Assembly (NCBI RefSeq): GCF_023061285.1
Contig: NZ_JAKGAM010000006.1
Location: forward strand, 124,001-188,000
Reading direction: 5' to 3'
DNA length: 64,000 nucleotides
From: Chromohalobacter nigrandesensis
Lineage (GTDB): Bacteria; Pseudomonadota; Gammaproteobacteria; Pseudomonadales; Halomonadaceae
The notes under the pieces are model-generated. The model was given only the letters and a program-made list of their open reading frames with translations. It was not told where the DNA came from and made no database searches. Below are positions 58,214-64,000 of this stretch, one piece after another (within the stretch, counting starts at the first letter, position 1; the number at the start of each line of letters is the position of its first letter). A program made the translations under genes and the position numbers.

Positions 58214-59377
58214 ATGTCCATTTCCGCCGACGTCGAACTCCAGGACGAAGGGCGCCGTCTGATCCTGCACGCCGCCGGTCAACGGCGTGAATTCGCCGCC
58301 CTCTGGCTGCGTGAGCGAGCGCCGGATGCGACCACGCTCGACACCCGCACCGGACAGCGCTTGATCAAGGCCGCCCAACTGCCCTTGACCTTGCATGTCG
58401 AGTCGGCACGCGGCGACGCGCAGACCTTGCACGTGCGCTTCAGCGATGGCCACGTCACCGCCTACGCGCTGGACGATCTGCTCGCCGCTGCCGCGCCCGA
58501 CAATGCCGACGTTGCGCCCAGGCTCAGCTTATGGGACGCCGATCTTGAGACGCTGCCCCAGGCGAGCTTCAACGCAGCGCTCGAGGACGACGACGCCCTG
58601 CTGGCGATGCTCGAGGCCTTGCACCGTTACGGCTTCGTCAAGGTCAGCGACGTGCCGTGCGAGGAAGATGGCATGCAGCCATTGATCGACCGCATCGGCC
58701 CGCTGCGTCGCACCAACTGGGGCGGCATTGCCGACGTCAAATCGGTGGCCAACGCTTACGATCTGACCATGACGCAACGCGGGCTCGAGCCGCATACCGA
58801 CAACCCCTATCGCGACCCGATTCCCGGCTACATCTGGCTGCACTGCCTGAGCAATGCCGCCACCGGGGGCGACAGCACGCTCACCGATGGTTTCATGGCG
58901 GCGCAGCGCCTCAAGGCCGAAGCGCCCGAGGAATTCGACTGCCTGACGCGCCTCTCGACACAGTTTCGCTATACCGACGCCACCACCGATCTGGCGAGCG
59001 AGGGTCCGCTGATCGAACTCGACAGCCAAGGACGACTGGCGCGCGTGCGCTACTCCAACCGCACCGAGCGTATCGCCGCCCACGACGCGGCCTTGCTGGA
59101 GCGTTACTACGCCGCGCGGCAACGCTTCTATCGCTTGATCACCGATGAGGCGTTGACCGTGTATCTCAAGCTCGGTCCCGGCGACATGCTGATCATGGAC
59201 AATTACCGGCTGCTGCACGGGCGCACCGCTTACCAGCTCGAAGGCGGCGTGCGCCATCTGCGCCAGGGCTATGTCGACCGCGACAGCACCGCCAGTCGGC
59301 GCCGCGTACTCGCCGCCCAGCACGCCGGCAGCGCCAATGATGCCGCACCGCGATCCGCCCAAGGAGCCAACGCATGA
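58214..59377 (+). CDS. tmpA: Fe(II)/2-oxoglutarate oxygenase, TmpA-like (BBOX/TauD family)
   Basis: A 387-residue protein with an N-terminal DUF971-like domain (about 1-100), as in gamma-butyrobetaine hydroxylase but without zinc-binding cysteines. A jelly-roll domain follows with the 2-His-1-carboxylate site His194-Thr-Asp196 (EPHTDNPYRDP) and His335 (LLHGRTAY). TmpA, long misannotated as gamma-butyrobetaine hydroxylase, hydroxylates 2-(trimethylammonio)ethylphosphonate at C1. The coupled HD oxygenase next door makes that assignment much more likely than carnitine synthesis. GGAGAG lies before the ATG at 58214. The stop overlaps the next start (ATGA). Confidence 0.8.
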   Translation: MSISADVELQDEGRRLILHAAGQRREFAALWLRERAPDATTLDTRTGQRLIKAAQLPLTLHVESARGDAQTLHVRFSDGHVTAYALDDLLAAAAPDNADVAPRLSLWDADLETLPQASFNAALEDDDALLAMLEALHRYGFVKVSDVPCEEDGMQPLIDRIGPLRRTNWGGIADVKSVANAYDLTMTQRGLEPHTDNPYRDPIPGYIWLHCLSNAATGGDSTLTDGFMAAQRLKAEAPEEFDCLTRLSTQFRYTDATTDLASEGPLIELDSQGRLARVRYSNRTERIAAHDAALLERYYAARQRFYRLITDEALTVYLKLGPGDMLIMDNYRLLHGRTAYQLEGGVRHLRQGYVDRDSTASRRRVLAAQHAGSANDAAPRSAQGANA

Positions 59378-59952
59378 ACCAGGCGACGTTTACCCGCTTC
59401 GACGAGAGCACCCGCGACGACTGGGCGCTGATCGACGCGCATTTCCAGCGTTACCAGAACGATGCCAGCCGCCGCGTGCTCGAGCATCTCCTACGCCTCA
59501 AGGGCGATACCCACGGCTACCCCGTCGACCGTTACGAACACTGCCTGCAGACCGCGACCCGCGCACTCGCAGCCGGTGCCGACGAAGAAACCGTGGTCTG
59601 CGCCCTGCTTCACGACATCGGCGATGACCTGGCACCCGCCAATCACGCGGAAATCGCCGCGGCGATCCTCGAGCCCTTCATCGACCCGCTCAACGTGTGG
59701 ATGATCCGTCATCACGAGCTGTTTCAGGGCTACCACTACCGCACCTTCTACGGCCTCGATCCGCACGCCCGCGAGGCCTATCGCGAGCACCCCGCCTACG
59801 CGCGCACCGTGCGCTTCTGCGATGAGTGGGATCAGTGCTCATTCGACCCCGACTATCCCACTCGCCCCCTCGAGGACTTCATCCCCATGGTCGAGCGTGT
59901 CATGTCGCGGCCGCCCTTCGGCGAGACAACCAGCGTCGAGGATACGCCATGA
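59374..59952 (+). CDS. tmpB: HD-domain mixed-valent diiron oxygenase, TmpB/PhnZ-like
   Basis: A 192-residue HD-fold protein. Candidate ligands are His56 (YEHC), His80-Asp81 (LLHDIGDD), His91, His113/114 (IRHHELFQGYHY) and Asp150 (FCDEWDQCSFDPDYP). The last segment is the one I associate with PhnZ/TmpB oxygenases rather than phosphohydrolases. TmpB cleaves the C-P bond of (R)-1-hydroxy-TMAEP with O2, giving glycine betaine and phosphate. It overlaps both neighbours by 4 nt. An alternative is PhnZ activity on 1-hydroxy-2-aminoethylphosphonate. Confidence 0.8.
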   Translation: MNQATFTRFDESTRDDWALIDAHFQRYQNDASRRVLEHLLRLKGDTHGYPVDRYEHCLQTATRALAAGADEETVVCALLHDIGDDLAPANHAEIAAAILEPFIDPLNVWMIRHHELFQGYHYRTFYGLDPHAREAYREHPAYARTVRFCDEWDQCSFDPDYPTRPLEDFIPMVERVMSRPPFGETTSVEDTP

Positions 59953-61541
59953 GCAATTGCGCCCAACGTTTGCTCGACCTGCTCGTCGCCCATGGTATCG
60001 ATACCGTCTTCGGCATCCCCGGCGTGCATACCGTCGAGCTGTATCGCGGCTTGCCCAACAGCGGCCTCAAGCACGTCACCCCGCGCCACGAACAGGGCGC
60101 CGGCTTCATGGCCGACGGCTACGCCCGAGCGACCGGCAAACCGGCCGCCTGCTTCATCATCAGCGGGCCGGGCATGACCAATATCGCCACCGCCATGGGT
60201 CAGGCGCTGGCCGATTCGGTGCCGATGCTGGTGATCTCCAGCGTCAATCGCCGCGATACCCTGGGACGCGGTCAAGGACGCCTCCACGAGCTGCCCGACC
60301 AGCAACGCACCCTGGCCGGCGTCAGCGTGTTCAGCCATACCCTGCACACGCCCGAGGCACTGCCCGAGGTGCTGGCCCGCGCATTCGCCATCTTCAAGAG
60401 CGCCCGCCCCGGCCCCGTGCACATCGAGATTCCACTGGACGTGATGCCGCAGGCTTGCCCGGCGCTCGTGCCCAAGACCACCGAAGTGTTCCCGCCGGCG
60501 GCGCCGGATGCCGCACTGGCCTGGACCGCCGATTGGCTGGCCGACGCCAAACACCCATTGCTGCTGCTGGGAGGCGGCTGCGCCGACGCCAGCGACGCGG
60601 TACGCGCCCTCGTCGAACGCCTCGACGCCCCCGCCATGACCACAATCAACGCCAAGGGTGTGCTGGGATGCGAGCATCCGCTGGATCTCGGTGCCTGCGC
60701 GAGCCTGCCCGCCGGACGCGAACTCGCGCACCACGCCGACGTGGTGCTGGCGCTGGGCACGGAACTCGGTGAGACGGACTACGACCTGACCTTCGACGGC
60801 GGCTTCCACCTCGACGGACGGCTGATCCGCGTGGACATCGACGCCCAGCAACTGGCGCGCAACCAGGCCGCCGATCTCGCCCTGCTCGCCGATGTCGGCG
60901 AAGTCGCCCAGGGGCTGCTCGCACGCTTACCGACGCAAGCCTCGCACGCCGGCGCCGCGCGTGTCGCACACACCAGGACGGCACTCGCACTGCATGATGC
61001 CGAGGACGTCGCGCCCTACGCCGGCTTTCTCGACACGCTGCGCGAGGCACTGCCCGACGCCACCATCGTCGGTGACTCCACGGGACCGGTCTACGCCGGC
61101 AACTTCATCGCCGAGATGCCTGCGCCACGCCGCTGGTTCAACTCTGCCACCGGCTACGGCACGCTGGGCTACGGCCTGCCCGCCGCGCTGGGCGCCGCAC
61201 TGGGCGTGCCCGAACGGCCGGTGATCGCCCTGGTCGGCGACGGCGGGCTAATGTTCACCCTCGGTGAACTCGCCACCGCCCGCACATGCCGCGTGCCCCT
61301 GGCGGTGGTGATCTGGAACAACGCCGGCTACGGCGAGATTCGCCGCTACATGGACGCCCAGGACGTGCCACGCCTCGGCGTCGACCTGCCCGCACCGGAC
61401 TTCGTGACGTTGACCAAGTCGCTCGACTGTTACGGCGTGCGCGTGTCGACGGGGGTTGCGCTGCACCAGGCGTTAAGCGCCTCGCGTCAGGCACCGGGAC
61501 CAACCCTGATCGAGGTCGAGGCGCACCGATGGTCCGCTTGA
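59949..61541 (+). CDS. Thiamine-diphosphate-dependent enzyme (acetolactate synthase/AruI-like family)
   Basis: A 530-residue ThDP enzyme. The N-terminal pyrimidine domain has DTVFGIPGVHTVELY and the catalytic Glu in TPRHEQGAGFMADGYA. The C-terminal PP domain has GDGGLMFTLGELAT and NNAGYGEIRRY for Mg-ThDP. It resembles enzymes annotated as 5-guanidino-2-oxopentanoate decarboxylase, but no arginine transaminase gene is nearby. It is coupled to tmpB by a 4-nt overlap. Its role in a phosphonate/betaine operon is unclear. The start at 59949 replaces an open frame running through tmpB. Confidence 0.85.
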   Translation: MSNCAQRLLDLLVAHGIDTVFGIPGVHTVELYRGLPNSGLKHVTPRHEQGAGFMADGYARATGKPAACFIISGPGMTNIATAMGQALADSVPMLVISSVNRRDTLGRGQGRLHELPDQQRTLAGVSVFSHTLHTPEALPEVLARAFAIFKSARPGPVHIEIPLDVMPQACPALVPKTTEVFPPAAPDAALAWTADWLADAKHPLLLLGGGCADASDAVRALVERLDAPAMTTINAKGVLGCEHPLDLGACASLPAGRELAHHADVVLALGTELGETDYDLTFDGGFHLDGRLIRVDIDAQQLARNQAADLALLADVGEVAQGLLARLPTQASHAGAARVAHTRTALALHDAEDVAPYAGFLDTLREALPDATIVGDSTGPVYAGNFIAEMPAPRRWFNSATGYGTLGYGLPAALGAALGVPERPVIALVGDGGLMFTLGELATARTCRVPLAVVIWNNAGYGEIRRYMDAQDVPRLGVDLPAPDFVTLTKSLDCYGVRVSTGVALHQALSASRQAPGPTLIEVEAHRWSA

Positions 61542-61567
61542 ATTCATCGTACTCACCAGGAGAGCTC

Positions 61568-62506
61568 ATGCGACGCACCACCACGCGGCTGATGGCCGCC
61601 CTTGCCCTGCTGCCCCTGGCAGCTCACGCCCATGCCACCGACGAGGCCACCCAGGTCTCCTTCGTCGCTCCGCCGTGGCCCGGCGTCACGGTCAAGACCG
61701 AGATCATGGCGCAGATCCTCGCTCCACTGGGCTATACCAACGAGCGCCAGGAGCTCAGCAGCACGGTGGGCTACAAGACCTTGCAAACCGGCGACAGCGA
61801 CGTCTTCCTCGCCGGCTGGCTCCCCGCCCAGCAAGATAGCTACGACGCCGCGATGGACGACGGCAGCATCGTCGACCTGGGCAACAACGTCACCGGCGCG
61901 CGCATGGGCTTCGCGGTGCCCGGCTACGTCTATGAGGCCGGCGTGACCAGCGCCGAGCAGCTCGACGACCCCGAGAATCGCGAACGTTTCGAGGGCCGCT
62001 ACTACTCCATCGAGAGCGGCTCGACGGTCAGCGACTTCATTCACGACGCCAAACGCAACGACACCTACGGCCTGGGCGACTGGGAACTGCTGGAGTCCTC
62101 GACACCGGGGATGCTCAGCGCGGTACGCAGCGCCTACGACGAGAAGCGCTGGATCGCCTTCTACGGCTGGACGCCGCACTGGATGGTGCCGGAATTCGAC
62201 ATGCATATCCTCGACGATCCCGAAGGCATCTATGGCGACAACCAGGGCCGTAGCGACGTGCGCACCATCGTCGCCAAGTCCTTCAGCGAGGCCAACCCCA
62301 ACCTCATGCGCCTGCTCGATCAATTCGTGCTCAGCGCCGAGCAACAAAGCGATTTCATCCGCGAATACGGCCTGAAAGAGCGCAAGCTCGAGGCGGTGGC
62401 CCACGCGTGGTTGCAAAATCATCCCGATGAACTGGCCGAATTCCTCGACGGCGTAACTACGCGTGACGGTGAGCCCGGCCTGGCGGCGGTGGAGGACAGC
62501 CTATGA
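61568..62506 (+). CDS. Glycine betaine/quaternary amine ABC transporter substrate-binding protein
   Basis: A 312-residue ProX/OpuAC-type protein with a signal peptide (about 1-23, AAHAHAT). The aromatic residues PPWPG, GWLPAQ and YGWTPHWM are candidates for the cation-pi cage that binds trimethylammonium groups. It lies 26 nt after the ThDP gene (GGAGAG before ATG 61568) and overlaps the aldolase gene by 4 nt. No permease or ATPase gene is visible, so it either works with a transporter elsewhere or its partners are beyond the window. Confidence 0.88.
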   Translation: MRRTTTRLMAALALLPLAAHAHATDEATQVSFVAPPWPGVTVKTEIMAQILAPLGYTNERQELSSTVGYKTLQTGDSDVFLAGWLPAQQDSYDAAMDDGSIVDLGNNVTGARMGFAVPGYVYEAGVTSAEQLDDPENRERFEGRYYSIESGSTVSDFIHDAKRNDTYGLGDWELLESSTPGMLSAVRSAYDEKRWIAFYGWTPHWMVPEFDMHILDDPEGIYGDNQGRSDVRTIVAKSFSEANPNLMRLLDQFVLSAEQQSDFIREYGLKERKLEAVAHAWLQNHPDELAEFLDGVTTRDGEPGLAAVEDSL

Positions 62507-63237
62507 GCGATCGCGCTGTAGACCTGCGTGTCCGTCGCGACCTCGCCGCAGCGTATCGGCTGATCGCCCACTATGGCATGGACGACGGCATCTATACCCA
62601 CATCTCCGCGCGAGTGCCTGGTGAGAGCGAGCACTTCCTGCTCAACCCTTACGGGCTACGCTTCGACGAGATCACCGCCGATAACCTGGTGACCGTAGAC
62701 GCCGAAGGTGCGGTGATCGACGATCCGCTCGGCCACGGGGTCAACGCTGCCGGCTTCATCATTCACAGCGCCATCCACGCCGCTCGCGCCGATGTCAGCT
62801 GTGTATTGCATACTCACACAGTGGCCGGCGTCGCAGTAACCTGTCAGGAACGGGGCCTGCTGCCGCTCAATCAGTGGGCCCTGCAATTTCACCGCCGGCT
62901 CGCCTACCACGACTACGAGGGCATCTCGCTGGACCGCGCCGAGCGCCAGCGGCTGGTCGCCGATCTCGGCGAATGCCCGGCGATGGTCCTGCGCAACCAC
63001 GGTCTGTTGACCTGCGGCCGCAATGTCGGCGAAGCCTTCCTACGCATGCGCGACCTGGAGCGCAGCTGCCAGGCGCAGCTCGCAGCTCAGGCCAGTGGCG
63101 CGGTGCTGCGCGAGCTCGACCCGGCACTGTGCGACCACGTTGCCGACCAGTACGCACGCTGGGCAGAGCGCGATACCGCCGACGGCGACGACCCCGCTTG
63201 GCTGGCCGAGCTACGCCGCCTCGATGCGAGATCCTGA
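62503..63237 (+). CDS. Class II aldolase/adducin-family protein
   Basis: A 244-residue protein with zinc-ligand His residues in VLHTHTVAGVA and LRNHGLLTCGRNVG, plus the substrate region YTHISARVPGE. Family members include fuculose-phosphate aldolase and decarboxylating or non-enzymatic adducin-like proteins. It is coupled to the binding-protein gene (ATGA overlap). The substrate is unknown; a C2/C3 carbonyl compound from the operon's pathway is possible. Confidence 0.85.
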   Translation: MSDRAVDLRVRRDLAAAYRLIAHYGMDDGIYTHISARVPGESEHFLLNPYGLRFDEITADNLVTVDAEGAVIDDPLGHGVNAAGFIIHSAIHAARADVSCVLHTHTVAGVAVTCQERGLLPLNQWALQFHRRLAYHDYEGISLDRAERQRLVADLGECPAMVLRNHGLLTCGRNVGEAFLRMRDLERSCQAQLAAQASGAVLRELDPALCDHVADQYARWAERDTADGDDPAWLAELRRLDARS

Positions 63238-63399
63238 GGAACCGGTATGCACTATGCTCGGGCTGCGGACGCTCCCCCACAGGGCGCGTCATGCGAGGTA
63301 TAGTAGGCCCATGAAATCAATACCAGGCCCCGCCAGGGCAGGTATCAACGACGACCCTGGCAGGGCATGGCAACACAGTCATGGGTGAGCGTATTGAGC

Positions 63400-64000
63400 A
63401 TGCAACACTTGGATTTGCAGGTCATCGAGCGAGCGCTCGACTGGGCCCGCGACAGTGAAACGGTGTGGTTGTGCACGGTGCTGGCGACGTTCGGCTCGTC
63501 GCCCCGTGAGCCCGGTTCATTGTTCGTCGCGCGCTCTGATGGCCGCCATGAGGGCTCCTTGTCGGGCGGCTGTATCGAGGAGGACTTTCTCGAACGCCTG
63601 ACACAGGGCGCCTTCGAGTCGCCGATCACCACGTTGCGCTACGGCGACGGGCACGCCGAGGGACCGACGGTCTCCCTGCCCTGCGACGGCATTCTCGATG
63701 TCATGATCGAGCGCCTGCCACCAACCCCCGAGCACCTCGCCCATCTCGACGCCTTGTACGACATTCTGCGTGGGCAGCGCCCGGCCATTCGCCAGGTCGA
63801 TCTCGCCACCGGATTCGCGACTTTTGCCGATGACGACAGTGAAGGCCCTCGGGTAACGCTTGATGAACACCAAGCCCGGATGCGCCTGGGGCCGGTGGCG
63901 CGCTTGATCGTGGCCGGCCTCTCGCCGGTCTCGATCGCTTGCGCCGAGTTCGCGCGCTCGCTGGGCTTCGAGGTCATCGTCTGCGACCCGCGTGAGGACG
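63400..64000 (+). CDS. XdhC/CoxI-family protein, cut by the window edge
   Basis: The first 200 residues are visible. The XdhC N-terminal domain has TVLATFGSSPREPGSLF and SLSGGCIEEDFLERL, and a Rossmann-like domain begins at RLIVAGLSPVSIACAEF. XdhC proteins insert and sulfurate the molybdenum cofactor of xanthine dehydrogenase-type enzymes. A molybdo-hydroxylase or molybdenum-cofactor gene may follow. Start uncertain: ATG 63400 is used, and ATG 63367 is in frame with poorly spaced AGGG. Confidence 0.8.
   Translation, partial: MQHLDLQVIERALDWARDSETVWLCTVLATFGSSPREPGSLFVARSDGRHEGSLSGGCIEEDFLERLTQGAFESPITTLRYGDGHAEGPTVSLPCDGILDVMIERLPPTPEHLAHLDALYDILRGQRPAIRQVDLATGFATFADDDSEGPRVTLDEHQARMRLGPVARLIVAGLSPVSIACAEFARSLGFEVIVCDPRED

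Noticed and set aside
58214-59377. Gamma-butyrobetaine hydroxylase (carnitine synthesis)
   Set aside because: N-terminal zinc cysteines are missing and the coupled HD oxygenase points to TmpA; no other carnitine genes are present.
59374-59952. HD phosphohydrolase
   Set aside because: Extra His/Asp ligands and the CDEWDQ segment fit the oxygenase branch (PhnZ/TmpB) better.
1-64000. CRISPR array, tRNA or rRNA genes, insertion sequences, prophage
   Set aside because: No regularly spaced repeats, no recognisable tRNA/rRNA sequence and no transposase or integrase frame seen on either strand; a tRNA scan was not possible.

Overview
The window reads as a chromosomal segment of a halophilic gammaproteobacterium, most likely Halomonadaceae (Halomonas/Chromohalobacter type). 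That placement is an inference. It rests on high-GC coding DNA over about 80% of the window, Pseudomonas-type DapD, ThrB and DapC, a DUF2782 protein behind polA, and the intact order rpsB-tsf-pyrH-frr-uppS-cdsA-dxr-rseP-bamA-skp-lpxD-fabZ-lpxA-lpxB-rnhB-dnaE-accA-tilS. No rRNA, tRNA, CRISPR array, insertion sequence or phage gene is visible.

Positions 1-12,600 are an accessory block of visibly lower GC, all on the + strand, abutting the 3' end of tilS. A LysR regulator (516-1454) is followed by a tightly packed set of genes: a TrpF-like protein lacking the catalytic Cys, a uracil phosphoribosyltransferase, an EamA exporter, a 1300-residue A-Ox-T-TE single-module NRPS of the indigoidine synthetase/MinA type, a 4-oxalocrotonate-type tautomerase, an IndA/PsuG-type pseudouridine-5'-phosphate glycosidase, an Old Yellow Enzyme homologue, an FAD/NAD(P) protein and an AEC transporter. 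The combination NRPS + C-glycosidase + uracil phosphoribosyltransferase + exporter matches the logic of the Streptomyces minimycin/indigoidine clusters. I read it as a candidate C-nucleoside and/or blue-pigment pathway with an unfamiliar set of tailoring genes. This is the most interesting part of the window.

Positions 12,654-33,527 (minus strand) are the conserved core run from rpsB to tilS: translation, UMP kinase, undecaprenyl and CDP-DAG synthesis, MEP pathway, outer-membrane assembly, lipid A synthesis, replication and fatty-acid synthesis. Divergent from rpsB, on the + strand, lie map-glnD and then dapC-(YffB-like)-dapD-dapE-hypothetical, the succinylase branch of lysine/DAP synthesis behind a clear sigma-70 promoter at 37,415-37,443.

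Positions 41,800-57,000 carry a membrane-anchored cold-shock-domain protein, slyX, an EmrAB-type efflux pair, a ferric-iron ABC transporter split into three transcription units, polA, a DUF2782 protein, thrB, a small membrane protein, speA and a fumarylacetoacetase-family enzyme.

Positions 57,000-64,000 hold a GlxA-type AraC regulator divergent from an operon whose first two products match TmpA and TmpB, the iron oxygenases that convert 2-(trimethylammonio)ethylphosphonate to glycine betaine and phosphate. They are followed by a thiamine-diphosphate enzyme, a quaternary-amine-type ABC binding protein, a class II aldolase-like protein and, cut by the window edge, an XdhC-family protein. In a halophile this would link phosphonate scavenging to supply of the osmolyte glycine betaine.
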